Assembly: GCA_029891385.1 (NCBI GenBank)
Contig: CM057235.1
Span: 15,056,001-15,120,000 of the forward strand
Reading direction: 5' to 3'
DNA length: 64,000 nucleotides
From: Erythroxylum novogranatense
Taxonomy: Eukaryota; Streptophyta; Magnoliopsida; Malpighiales; Erythroxylaceae
Made by a program: the position numbers and the translations under genes. Under the pieces are notes generated by a model. The model ran no database searches and had not been told where the DNA came from. It saw nothing but the letters and a program-made list of their open reading frames with translations. Shown one piece after another: positions 46,483 through 58,272 of this stretch (positions within the stretch are counted from its first letter, which is position 1; every line of letters begins with the position of its first letter).

Positions 46483-48052
46483 TCACAGATTGGAAGGAAT
46501 GGTCCCATCGCTATTTGCCTGATTCTCACTCATGTTATTAGACAACTGAGTGACATAGGAATTGATGTTCTCCGCCTTGGTCTCCCATTGTTCCATTCTC
46601 TTCTCTAAGGCATTGAACCTGGCAGCAGTCTTTGAGGAATCCTGTGGAATCAAAGAAGCAATAACATTAAACTGGTTAGCATTGGAATCCCTCTCTTCCT
46701 TCATCAAGGTCATCATATTGTGGAGCAACCGATTGGTATCCTCCTTTGGTGGGACTACCAGGGCTTCTTTGTTGATTAGGAACTGCTAGTGGAAGTGCCG
46801 CCTCCCCTCAGGAAAATCTGGTAGGTTCCTGTTCTCCTCATTCCTCCAACTGAATCTAGGATTAGCCTTCCATCCTTCATTGTATGTGTTGGAGTATGGG
46901 TCCCATTTCTGATTCTGCCTGCCTTGATACATTGTCGAAACTTCCTCATATCGTCCTGGGCAAACACTCGAAATATACATTACCGACCCACAATTTCACA
47001 ACTAGGAGCGGTAAGCTCTGTTGAAGTAGTAGAGCAATGCACATTCAAATTTTTCAGCTCGGTCGTGATGCAAGACAGCTGTGATGTTATCCGATTTTCC
47101 AAGGAATCCACTTTAGGTTCTAGGCTCTCCATTCTTTTAGCTTGAGCCGTCAAGGCTCCTAACTCATGCACTCCTCTTTGGTCTCTGACACTGTACTGCT
47201 GATGGTTTAAAGCCATCTTCTTAATCAGATCCCATGCTTCCAAGGCTGTAAGGTCAATCAGAGAGCCTCCGGATGCAACATCTAACATACCCTTCTCCTG
47301 ACTCTTCAACCCATCATAAAAGTACTGCACCAATTGTTCATTAGGAATTTGGTGATGGGGGCATCTGGACAAAAGATCTTGGAAGCGATTCCAATAATCA
47401 TCTGATGACTCATCGTATTCTGGCGGTGAGTAAATCTCCTTTCTCATGGAAGATGTCTTGAAGTCGGAAAGTATTTCTCCAAAAGGCCTTCCTCGAGATT
47501 GGCCCGGCTATGGTAAGCATTGGCCACATGCCTAGGAAGACTCATATACCATTCTCTTGCTTTCCTTCCAAGGACAAGTGAAAACCTTCCAAAGCACTTG
47601 ATCCAAGGTAGCTCCCATCGCTTCATACTCTGCGGATCATTGTCAAAGTCTCAGAGGTGCATATATGGATCCTCTCCTACCAAGCCATGAAATTTAGGAA
47701 GAGAATTAATCAACAAGCCTTTAATCTCAAAATTAACATCAAAATTAAGGCAAGCAGCAGTAAATGGATCATAATGAACATCGGAAGTTGTTGCTTCCCT
47801 AATTGTCCTACGTCTCTGGTTCTCATTGTTTTCTCCCACTCTCTCATGCTCACCATTTCCTCCATTAGTCCCATTTCTAGGTTGGTGAACAGGATAATCA
47901 GGATTCGGAAAAATATTTGGATTCTCAGCCATACTTTCACTATCTCGCTCAACTACTCTCTGTCTCTCTTGTTCTTTCCTTTCTTTCCTAAGTCTCCTCA
48001 AATGTCTCTCAACTTCAAAATGGAACTGAACAAGTCTACCTCTCCTGGGCAT
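46483..48052 (-). pseudogene. gag of element D
   Basis: Start ATG at 48050-48052 (MPRRGRLVQFHFEVERHLRR). Recognisable blocks are SLPKFHGLVGEDPYMHL, WIKCFGRFSLVLGRKAREWY, ANLEEGLLEKYFPTSRH, DYWNRFQDLLSRCPHHQIPN, QLVQYFYDGLKSQEKGMLDV and ASGGSLIDLTALEAWDLIKK, then a C-terminal coiled-coil-like part (ENRITSQLSCITTELKNLNV). It is spread over three frames with breaks near 47640, 47445 and 46980, so one intact gag is not encoded. No zinc knuckle was seen. Confidence 0.8.
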
Positions 48053-48370
48053 GCACCAAAAAGCAATCCAAAAGAAAAAGAATGGTAACAAAAATGCTCA
48101 CAGTCACACAAAATCAGTTAAAAGTGAAATGCGATGAATGTGAGAGTATGAATGTATGAGTGTATGTATGAGAGTGTATGCGTCAAAAATGTGCAAAGTA
48201 AGAGATATAAATCAAAGTATGAAGTATGCTTGTGCGAAGGAGAATCAAACCTATACTATGAATAAGTGTGAAAATTAAACTATACTAAATGCAAAAAAAA
48301 ATAATGATTCCTATTATCAACGACAAGTCAAAAGAATGACAATGGCTATCCGATGGTAAACCAATTTCTT

Positions 48371-48391
48371 GGTTCCCTGGCAACGGAGCCA
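48371..48391 (-). other. Primer-binding site of element D
   Basis: Minus-strand TGGCTCCGTTGCCAGGGAAC lies five bases inside the 5' LTR edge. Its layout (TGGC.CCGTTGCC) is the usual Athila-type site, related to the TGGCGCC of element C. The tRNA was not determined. Confidence 0.75.
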
Positions 48392-48395
48392 ATTT

Positions 48396-49929
48396 TGATC
48401 GCGGCTCTGTCGATGCGATCTTGCGATCGATCCTTAGAAACCGGTCAAATATAATAAATTCCAAGATTGCGGTATAGGTTGCAATCCTCGGGTCGTCTCA
48501 CTTAATTGGAACCAAGTGAAAAAGGTCTAAGTTAGCCTATATGTCAAAAATTGCAATGGAAGTTGATCAAATGGGGGTTTGGTATTTTTGTCAAACTGGT
48601 AAAGTAATCAAAACTGAACAAAAAAATATAAAAGAATATTTTTGGAATTTTATAAATGATGCAATTAACAAAATATCTGATAAAAATCAAATTGATAAAA
48701 TCCTCTTAAAAATGAGGCTCAGGTTATCACAGTTCAAGAATAATTTTCAGGGATACAATCCACTAAGTTTCGAAAGATCAACCCTAAAGGACTCTTTAGG
48801 TCCAAAGATTTAATTAATGAACTCCATCATTTAAATCTTTGTTAAAAACCTTAGTGTGAAAATAGATAAGCAATTGCAATTGGTCAATTGAATAAAACAC
48901 AACAATCTCAATCAAACACAACTAGGCAGATTGAAGACCGTAAATACAATATCCAATGACATATATGAAACTTCATATATTAAGCATCAAGATGTTCTAC
49001 AAATTACTTTGTCCAAATCCAACATAGTTATTAGCACACGGTTAAACTATAACAATGCTAATCTAAACATATCGATGCAATCCTCTAACTCAGACGTCAC
49101 ACAAATATAAATAGACTTCAGATACTATGTGATTACTCCCCTTCAAAGCTTCAGTGAACTCAAGCCATTGCTACATCTTCAAGAGTAAGGTTGGCTTAGC
49201 TACGCATGACTCCGGTTGATCCCTCTGATACTGGAGAATGAACGATGCTCATGTTGGCAGAAGATGCTGACGGAAGTGATGGCGACGGTGGTGATGATGG
49301 TAGACGATGATGAAAATGTGAAGATGGAATCGAATGTCGTCTCCTTCTTCTGCTTCCAAAGTCTGCGTGTTCGAAGTTTTTCTCTGTCTCTCGTCTCCCG
49401 TCTCTCTGATCTCATTCTCCTCACATGACCTAAAACGATAAGTTTTTATATGATGGAGCGCGGGCCGGGTCTAACAGTGAGATAAACTTTCCATAAAAAG
49501 TCAAATATCCGCTCGTACGTCGCGACGAATAAAATAAACAAATCAAATTCATTGCAACATGTACAATCGTCTGCTCGTCGCGTCGTGTGCATCGCCGTGC
49601 GTCGCGACGTGCGGAAGTGCTGTGCTCGTCGCGTCGTGTGAGATGCCATATGTCGCGACGTGCGGAAAGATCTATAGCTGTTGACTTCCTGACGTTGACT
49701 CCTTTGTTCCTGCCATAAGATAATAACAACAATTTGCAGTACCAATTGTCCCAATAAAAATTGTAGAGAAATAAGTATCAAATCATGACAATTTACTGAC
49801 AAATTAAGAATTGAAAGAACTCGATATGAGGAACCAATTTAAGCACAAAAAATCATCAATTAGGAGTCAACACATGTACAAGCAACTATAAAAATGCAGC
49901 CAATTCATAGTATAAACTTGGCTCAATCA
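48396..49929 (-). mobile_element. 5' LTR of element D
   Basis: 1534 bp, same ends as 39891-41424. The palindrome array at 49511-49665 is better preserved here. A sense-strand 74-codon ORF (49200-49424) encodes the same sequence in both LTRs, but its low-complexity content argues against a gene. Confidence 0.95.
49511..49665. repeat. GTCGCGAC palindrome array, D 5' LTR
   Basis: Sites: CTCGTACGTCGCGACGAATA (49512), TTGCAACATG, CTCGTCGCGTCGTG, TGCGTCGCGACGTGCGG, CTCGTCGCGTCGTG, TATGTCGCGACGTGCGG (49649). The first site with its flank GTCGCGACGAATAAA is also found in element E's LTR (33295). Confidence 0.9.
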
Positions 49930-49934
49930 ACAGG

Positions 49935-51426
49935 CCTCATTAATCAACAAACATGGCAATAATAAATCAATTAAAGCGTGGAGATTAAATAAACATATGA
50001 GATAAACGAAAACAATTAAATCACAGAGTCTCACCAACTACATGAATCAAACGTAAAGTACCTTGTCTGGATTTAAAAACTTAGCCACACATAATGCAAG
50101 TCTCTATCTATTATAGCTGAAATCGACAAGTAAATATTGGAGTTCAAACTTCACAATTATCGAACCAGCTTCAACTCAACGTAAATGCCTATTCCAGCTG
50201 CTTCAAGTCTTCTCCAACTGGTTCATTTACGTCTTCATCCACAAGCTTACATAGCTATCTTTGATTGTGTGTATCTAGTGTTGAGAGAGGGCTGTCCGTA
50301 AGTGTATATTTTGTGGCTGTGCGTGAGTGATGGATAATAAAAGAAAACTCCCCCTTGTTTTTCGTTCCAAAACAGAAAAATGAGATGAAGGTTCAGTGTC
50401 CTTTTTTTGTGTGTCTGGAGAGTCTACATTGTAAGTCTCCAAAAGCCTCATGTCACGCCTTGCTGCCAGTTACTTGCCTAACGTGATTTGCGTTTCTTCA
50501 CCATCATACAGCTACCTTTTATTCTATTTCACGCTGCCACCAGCCTTTTCACCAATTTCAGCTATCCTATTTTTTTTTTGTCAAATAAACACATTGCTCT
50601 CTTATCTCTGCGTCGCCACTACTTTGATTTTTTCTCTCAACCAGAATAGTGTATATGTATATTCCTCCTAAAAGTTGCCACCCTTCTCAAAGCTTTTTTC
50701 CTTATAGTTGCTGCCGTCAACTTCTAGAACTCCCTAGGTTTTTGTTCTCATTTAATGGAGTGGGCCCTCCTCTTGATGGCCTATTTTAATGAACAACGTG
50801 GGCCCCCTTATTGTGTCTCAAGTTGCTAATTTTATGGGACTATTTAACTGTGCGCTGGCCCTCCTTTGTATGTTGCTTGCTTCACTTGATTTTAATTTCG
50901 CTTGGCTCCTCCCCCCTGGCGTGTTGATGTTGCGTCACTTACGCATTTCTCTGTTTCTGCCTTCCTTAATTCCTCTAATCCCTTAGGTTATTGGACTGCT
51001 TATTGACAATTTAATTTGCAACCTTAAAACCCTCCACGCTGCACTGTTGCGTTGTCTCCTTCAAATGATGCCACCTATTGCTCTCCTTTCCTAGTTGATT
51101 TTTCGACGCCTCCCACTTGGCTGCTGTAGCTAATTAATGATTAAAATGTTTCCACTGCTCCTTGTTTTTGCGCCAAATGCTCCTCTTAGCTGAGTCTGTT
51201 CCTGTTTAATTTGCTGATTCAAGTCCTCACTCTTCTCTATTGCTATAGCTAATTAATTGGAAGTTCCAGATTAGCCAATTTCACTCTAAATTGCATCACT
51301 TTTGTATTTCATCAGCTAGAAAATACAAAGACACAAATTACCATAAAAAGAGAAGCAACACATCACAAAAGCCTATCAAAAGAACATAAAACACAAAGGA
51401 TTAACATGACAAAATGCAAGTTATCA
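49935..51426 (-). mobile_element. 3' LTR of element C, part 2
   Basis: Continues the LTR interrupted at 39890 and ends ATGCAAGTTATCA. Matches 61375-62851. A 65-codon plus-strand ORF (50789-50986), also open at 62232-62429, is antisense and not supported as a gene. Confidence 0.9.
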
Positions 51427-51466
51427 AACTCCCCCACACTTAACTCTTGCTCGTCCTCGAGGAGGT
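51427..51466 (-). other. Polypurine tract of element C
   Basis: Minus-strand CCTCGAGGACGAGCAAGAG then TTAAGTGTGGGGGAGTT directly before the 3' LTR. Confidence 0.85.
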
Positions 51467-53299
51467 TAAAAACATAAAATTTTGAAAGCCTAAGAAAACT
51501 GAGAATGCAAAAACTAAGTATGGATGCAAAAACAAAAAGAAATAAATATGCAAATGCAAGGGACATTTTCTTAAGTGTCAAAATTTTTCTCCCAACCTCC
51601 CAACAACCTCAAAGACATACAAGGATTATAAATAAGAGGGAACCCGCGACATTTAATCCATAAAAATAATGAACTCACATTAAATGTAAGAGCCAAGCAA
51701 GATAGCAAGATAGACTTAGAGGAAATCTACACCATGTCAAAATAATAGGTCCTCTCATTATCATACACTCCAACACTCAAGTGTTTATGGCTCAAATGTG
51801 TTTTAACTCTCATAAATTCAAACAATGCAATGCTCTACCATAGGCTTGCTCTTCAATCTTGAATACACTACTAAGTATTACATGCACAACATAAATCAAA
51901 AGGTCTTAAATAAGGATGTAACTTGGTTGGGTTAGGTAAAAGAAAGGTAAGAAAAGGCTAAGTATCAGAGTGAGTAGAGCATAACAGATAATCAATAACA
52001 CATATGTGCGCATCCTACATATTAAGCACATCTCTCTCTGTTTTTTTGCCTTTGAACTTTCATTCCCCAAACATTTATCAATCAAGAACATGGGGAATCC
52101 TTTTCTTTCTTTTCTCTTCTTAGTCTCAAATTTTTTCTTTTTTTTTCTTTTTTTTATTGTTGTTTTTTTCGATTCCTTCCCCATTGACAACAAGTACAAT
52201 TCAAGTCATATACCAAGGATATTCTTATATGCGCAACCTTCACAAGTTTAACTCAACAAGCATGCTCTACTAACCATAATAAGGGTTAGAAAGATAAATC
52301 AATTAAGAAAAGGTTTAAGTTAAACATGGTAAAGCAAAGAATAGATAATAAGCTCAAATGGGCTCACTAGTGGATAACATGCTTTGGGTTGGCTTTTTGG
52401 TCAAGTGGTTAAAATCCTAAGTGCCTTTATCATCTTCATGCATGCATGTAAAAGTGTAGTCTCAACAAGATATAAAGCAAGTTCTAGAGATACAAAGCAT
52501 TGAATGAACACACATTAAAGAATTGCGTTGAAGGTTCAAAAGCTCATATGGGACAATCATCTATTAAGTTAACACAATGTAGTTTCAAAATCAATTCAAA
52601 AGTTATCAAGCTTAAAACTCACATAAAAACTCATTCATCAAGTTCATGATTCAAATATCACAGATTAACTCTCACCTATAATACTCATATTCTTATCAAT
52701 CATTGGGAGATCAAAAGACAAAACTAAACACTTAAGGTGCAAAAGCATGCAAAAACGAAAAACTCTTTTTGAGTTTTTCAAAAAAAAATTTCAATTTTTA
52801 TGGATTTTTGAACTAAAACATACAAGTACAAGTAAAAATCTTCAAGTTCAAGCAAGAGCAAAGGTGTGAAAAACCAAGAAAAATCCGAACCATTCACCTA
52901 CTAAAACCTGAAAATTTCATACAAATTTAACCTAAACCATTCCCCCACACTTTAGACCAAACATTGTCCTCAATGTTAGCAAATGAAAGACAAGAACAGT
53001 AAAAAGATAAAGAGTGAGAGAAAGCTTCTCTAAGGTGATGCGCCAAGGTAATGGTGGAGCTGCAAGGTGATGCGCCCATACTATCCTGCAAAACAATAAA
53101 AACCTTGCGACCAAGTGACATCCAACAATAGCACAAAATATTGGAAGAAAATTCAAAAAGAAAATGTCGAGAAACAGGAGCCTGACAGAATTATGAACAA
53201 AAAAAAATTAAAAGATGAAAAAATAAAATGAAATCAAACCTTAGGTTGCCTCCCAAGAAGCGCATTTGTTTAACGTCGTTAGTCCGACACGGACCCCAT
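51467..53299 (-). other. 3' non-coding part of element C, no env-like ORF
   Basis: AT-rich with T-rich runs at 52130-52170. A second Athila-type polypurine motif lies at 52940-52975 (minus strand CATTGAGGACAATGTTTGG then TCTAAAGTGTGGGGGAATGG). No ORF with recognisable motifs. Confidence 0.65.
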
Positions 53300-54500
53300 T
53301 CAGTTATATGAAGGTTCATTCAAAGTATTAACTTCGACGGATTGAGGCTGAAATCCTTCGTAAAATGGCTTCAAATGATGACCATTCACCTTGAAAATTT
53401 TTCCTGTTCCCATGCTTTGGATATCCACAGCATCGTACGGGTAGATCTTGGTGACCACAAAAGGCCCAATCCACTTGGATCGCAATTTCCCTGCAAAAAG
53501 TTTCAAAGTCGAATTAAATAAAAGTACCTTTTGTTCGACTTTAAACTTTTTCTCAGCAATCTGCTTGTTGTGAAAACCTTTAATTTTGGCCTTGTATGTA
53601 ATAGCATTGCCGAAAGCATGGTTCCGTAATTCTTCCAATTCCTGAATCTGCAACTTCCTTTATTGCCCCGCAACATCAAAATTCATGTTGCACTGCTTCA
53701 CAGCCCAAAACACTCGATGCTCAACTTCCACTGGCAGATGACAGGCCTTGCCATAAGCAAGTTTGTAAGGAGACATATTTAATGGGGTTTTGTATGCAAT
53801 GCGGTAGGCCCAAAGAGCATCGTCCAATCGGCAGCTCCAATCTTTCCTGCTAAAATTCACAATTTTCTCCAAAATACTCTTTACCTCTCGATTGGACAAT
53901 TCCGCTAAGCCATTGGTTTGAGGATGGTAGGCCGTGGAGGTCCTGTGCACAACTCCATATTTCTTCAGCAATGAATTGCTGAAGAAAACACTCTGTTGTA
54001 GAAATGAGTCCCGCGATCACTAATGATTGCTTTCGGAGTGCCGAACCTAACAAAGATATTAGCCTTCACAAAATCGACAACAACCTTAGAATCATTAGTT
54101 CTAGTAGCTTTTGCTTCTACCCATTTCGAAACATAATCGACAACTAAAAAAATATATTGGAAACCAAATGATGATGGAAAAGGGCCCATGAAATCAATAT
54201 CCCACACATCAAATATTTCACAAACAATGACTGGGGTCTGAGGCATTTCATTTCTTCGGCCTATGTTGCCAGTCATTTGGCACCTATCACATGCTTTACA
54301 AAATGCATAAGAATCTCAAAAAATGTCAGGCTAGTAAAAACCATATTCAAGCACTTTCCTAGCTATCCTATTAGGGCCAAAATGGCCACCACAAGCAGAT
54401 GCATGACAAAATTGCAATATGAAAGAAATTTCAGATTTAGGTACGCAGCTTCGCACAATCTGATCAGAACACATTTTTCATAAATAGGGATCATCCCAAA
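53300..54500 (-). pseudogene. Integrase, element C
   Basis: Zinc-binding remnant near 54277-54300 (the track before [13 protein letters not shown]). Core: [20 protein letters not shown] (first Asp), [28 protein letters not shown] (second Asp), then a frame change near 53970, [20 protein letters not shown] (Glu), [21 protein letters not shown]-terminal part: KAKIKGFHNKQIAEKKFKVE, GKLRSKWIGPFVVTKIYPYD, FKVNGHHLKPFYEGF. All three catalytic positions are present, but the protein is broken by a frameshift between the second Asp and the Glu and by a stop near 53655. Confidence 0.85.
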
Positions 54501-54705
54501 TATAATACCTGGCATCATTCTTCAATTTATAACGTTGGGAAGATGTGATACCAGCTGGGTAGCCATTCTGGGTGATAAAATTGACCAAATCTGCGTACCA
54601 TGGGTTTCGACATGGCCATGTTGAAGTCACTGCGAATAACTGTTCATCAGGAAACTCCTCAGTAACAACCAGATCATCTCCAGAAGTATTTTGCAGCCTA
54701 TTCAG

Positions 54706-56566
54706 TGTTAGAGTAGTGCTCTAAAGGCAATCGCCTTTAGCGCATTTTGTACAAATTTGTGTACAGTCTTTATGAATAAATAAAGAAAGGCATATTTCAT
54801 TAATTTGTTGTTCATTATTTATGAACTGATATAGATCTGTAATCAAATTAATGAAGTCCATGATATATGACATAGCATGAAGGAAATTATGATATGATCA
54901 CACTACTGAGATTCCTATCATGTGCAATTATGTCATTATCTAAATTATCCCTAGTTATAGGATTACCGAGATCGACATCGGTGTCCGGAAGACTAGACAT
55001 CTCATGCTCCTTGATTTGATCAGCGGTGGATCTCAAAACTGTAAATATGAGATATTTAGGCTGAGATGTGGATGCTTACTAGAGGTAGTAAGTACATTGG
55101 ATGACCTGCCATGAGATCATCACATGGATGTCCCATTCTAATGTCGGTGATAATCTCATCATAGCAATGGTGCAAGTATCCTTAGACTTGAGGTGCTCGA
55201 GGATATCTTGAATCTTGATTACTGCTTTGACTCCATTCCTTGTTGCCTTGCAGAGGTCGCTCATAGGGTGGTGCTTGGGTACAGTTTGAGGTATTCGAAG
55301 GTAATTGAGTAGCCAATAGAAGATTCACCACTTCTATGATAGCAGAAGATGATACCCATGGCCTCTTGTCAGGGTCATTACTTAGAAATCTCTGGCCGGA
55401 GTATGTATGTCGTGAAGAGTGTCTTCAGTGACATATAAAGTAATGAGTCCCAGGACAAGAACTGAAATCACTTGGACTAGATTTGACGTAGTCAGTCTAG
55501 TGAGAGTTGACACATTGCCCATACTCATAACCAAGTGGGGTATAGGATGGTGAAAGGACGAATTGCACGGTAATTGTCTGTGGAAGGGTTCGTGATATGG
55601 TTCCTGATGAATAACTGTTCATTCGTCAAACTAATTACTTTCCGGTCAATTGGGGGTCATGATGTGTTGCTAGATACCGCTCATGACTTGCTTAGATTAA
55701 GTGTTAATCTAAGTGGCCAACATAACCGGGAACCTAATGGGTCACACGCATAAGAGTGTCTCGGAGAATTTGTAAAATAGTTTTGGATAGAAATCCAATA
55801 TATGGAGAGCAATCGGATTAAATGGATCCCGATGAGATCGAGATATGTCCCGATGAGATCGCGACATCGATATTGCTGAAAAAGATTTTCGGGGGTTTTT
55901 CCCATACCGGGACCGGGTAGGCCGGTAGGACCGACCCCAGTGTGACTAGACCACTTCAGTAATATATATACATATATATATATGATTAATTAAGTAAATA
56001 ATTAATTAATATATATATATATATATATATGAGTGTACGTGGAAGAGAAGAGAAAGCTTAAGAAGTTTCTTTTTGGATGGTTAGTCATTAAAGGCATTAA
56101 ATTGCTAAAAGACAAAAAGAAAAAGTAGATAGATGATGATTATCGTGGATGACAATAAGAGGTTTGAGAAACCAAAATTCTAAGTGTTAGAAGGTGATCT
56201 TCGTGAGTCTTGAAAGGGAAAAGAAAGAGTTCTTCTCCAAAGCTTGCAATCATCGATCATCACTTTCCATTAGCTTCATCTTCAAGCAAGTTTCATCTCT
56301 TCCATCTTTGATCCAAGCTCTCCATAGAACAAAGGTAAGATCTAGCAGTCTTTAATTTGTTCTAGCTATTCCCGGGTCAAAGGGTTTGTCCTGGTTAGGT
56401 TCTCCGATCTCTGCGTGGATACCGTTAGAGACGGTCTCCTTTGGTCGTTCGGTTTGAGTTTGTTATATATATACACATGGATCCTGGCTTTCGGGAAGGT
56501 CCTGGAACAAAAATTTTTGTTTTCCGCACCGTGGGCATGTGATGCTCACACCGGGATTTTCCTACA
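54706..56566. mobile_element. Solo-LTR-like element (1861 bp), unclassified, in C pol
   Basis: TGTTAGAGTAGTGCTC ... CCGGGATTTTCCTACA with a perfect 5-bp duplication TTCAG (54701-54705 and 56567-56571). It lies exactly at the end of RNase H; the host sequence reads ADHL on one side and RLQNTS on the other in the same frame. No gag/pol inside. An (AT)n run lies at 56009-56030. The ends and duplication fit a single LTR left by recombination. I do not recognise the family. Confidence 0.8.
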
Positions 56567-56571
56567 TTCAG

Positions 56572-57297
56572 GTGATCTGCAACTAGGTTTTCTGCTCCTT
56601 TTTTATCTCTGACCTCAATGTCAAATTCTTGTAGAAAAAGAACCCATCGGATAAGTATTGGCTTCGCATCCTTTTTTCTCATTAGGTATCGAAGAGCAGC
56701 ATGGTATGAATATACTATCACCTTCGTACCAAGCAAGTATGATCGGAATTTCTCTAATGCGAAGACCACAGCAAACATCTCCTTCTCCGTAGTTGAATAG
56801 TTTTGTTGAGCACTATCCAACGTCTTTGATGCATAATAGATCACATGAGGGTCACGGCCTACCCTCTGCCCAAGAACTGCTCCTACAACGTAGTTACTGG
56901 CATCGCACATGAGTTCGAAAGGGAGGTTCCAATCCGGTGGTTTGATGATAGGTGCGATAACCAGCTTTTCCTTCAAGATGTCAAACGCCTTTTTGCAGTC
57001 TTCATTGAATTCAAACGGCACATCTTTTTGTAGAAGGTTGCTCATAGGATGAGCTATCTTCGAAAAATCTTTGATGAATCGCCTGTAAAAACCTGCATGA
57101 CCAAGAAAGGAGCGTACTTCCCGCACATTTGTGGGGTAAGGGAGCGAGCTAATTACATCAATTTTTGATTTATCCACTTCAATGCCCCTAGCCGAAACTA
57201 TATGTCCCAATATGATGCCTTGATTAACCATGAAATGACACTTTTCATAATTAAGCACAAGATTTTTTTCAATGCATCTTTTTAACACTTTCCTCAA
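56572..57297 (-). pseudogene. RT thumb and RNase H, element C
   Basis: [40 protein letters not shown] and the RNase [21 protein letters not shown] (Asp), [20 protein letters not shown] (Glu), [37 protein letters not shown] (Asp). The third catalytic position, usually VYTDH, reads VYSYH, so the Asp is lost. Open for about 240 codons, separated from the RT palm by a stop at about 57326. Interrupted downstream by the element at 54706-56566. Confidence 0.85.
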
Positions 57298-57327
57298 ATT
57301 TTCTAAACAAGATGTAAAGGAATCTCC

Positions 57328-58200
57328 CTATATAGTAAAATCATCCATGAAAACCTCAATAATTTCCTTTACATAGTCATAAAAGATACTTACCATACAT
57401 CTCTGAAATGTCTCCGGAGCATTGCAAAGACCAAATGGCATGCGTTTATAAGAGAAAGTGCCAAACGGACAAGTAAACGTTGTCTTTTCCTGATCTTCAG
57501 GTGCTACATGAATCTGGTGAAAGCCTGAATAACCATTTAAATAGCAATAATGAGAACGACCTGCAAGTATCTCAAGCATTTGATCAATAAACGGTAAAGG
57601 AAAATGATCTTTATGGGTAGCAGCATTTAACTTTCTAAAATCAATACACACACGCTACCCGCTTTGAACTCTAGTGGGTACCAATTCACCTTTTTCATTC
57701 TCAACAACAGTAATGCCAGTTTTTTTAGGAACTACCTGTGTTGGACTTACCCACTTGCTATCTGAAATAGCATCGATCACGTCCATAACCAATAATTTCA
57801 GTATTTTCTTTTTTACAACCTCCATCATTGGTGGATTCAATCGACGCTGAGGTTGCCTGCTGGGTTTGCAATCATCCTCCAACAGGATTCGATGCACGCA
57901 AATGGTAGGGCTAATTCCTTTGATGTCTGCAATCGACCATCCAATAGCTTCTTTATTCTCCCTGAGTACACGGATAAGCCTTTCCTCCTCCAAATCGCTC
58001 AACTGATTGGAAACAATCACAGGTAATGTTTCGGCCTCCCCCAAGAAGACATACTTGAGGTGCGTAGGTAATGTTTTAAGCTCCAATGTTGGCAGCTGAA
58101 GAATGGATGGGAGTAATTTATTGTCGTCAATCTTCAGTGGTTGCTGTAACATTCCAGATGCAACCTGTAATGCCTGCAGATCATGTACTGCATAGATCAT
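57328..58200 (-). pseudogene. PR-RT linker and RT palm/fingers, element C
   Basis: Linker: LPTHLKYVFLGEAETLPVIV and IGWSIADIKGISPTICVHRI; RT: MDVIDAISDSKWVSPTQVVP, VCIDFRKLNAATHKDHFPLP, HYCYLNGYSGFHQIHVAPED, MPFGLCNAPETFQRCMVSIF and EVFMDDFTI. FMDD in place of YxDD is usual for Athila. Lesions: a stop in place of Trp just before RVCIDFRKLN (about 57652), the motif A Asp changed to Asn (YLNGYSG instead of LDGYSG), and a stop right after FMDDFTI. Inactive. Confidence 0.85.
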
Positions 58201-58272
58201 ACCTCGCGAAACTACCCATTCAGTCTCGATCTCTGATAGCTTCGCAGGAGTTATGTTATCAGTTATCGCAGC

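Larger units (their letters stand above)
39891..49929 (-). mobile_element. Element D: Athila-like non-autonomous element, no RT/RH/INT
   Basis: Two LTRs of 1534 bp each, flanked by ATAGG (39886-39890) and ACAGG (49930-49934), a 5-bp duplication with one change. Contains primer site, gag, protease, an env-position ORF remnant and a polypurine tract, but nothing resembling reverse transcriptase, RNase H or integrase between protease (ending 45296) and the env-position ORF. It must have been mobilised by enzymes from another Athila-like element. Many palindrome arrays are embedded in it. Confidence 0.95.

Noticed and set aside
51906..52251. Lys-rich and Phe-rich ORFs on both strands
   Set aside because: Low-complexity T-rich/A-rich run in the 3' non-coding part of element C.
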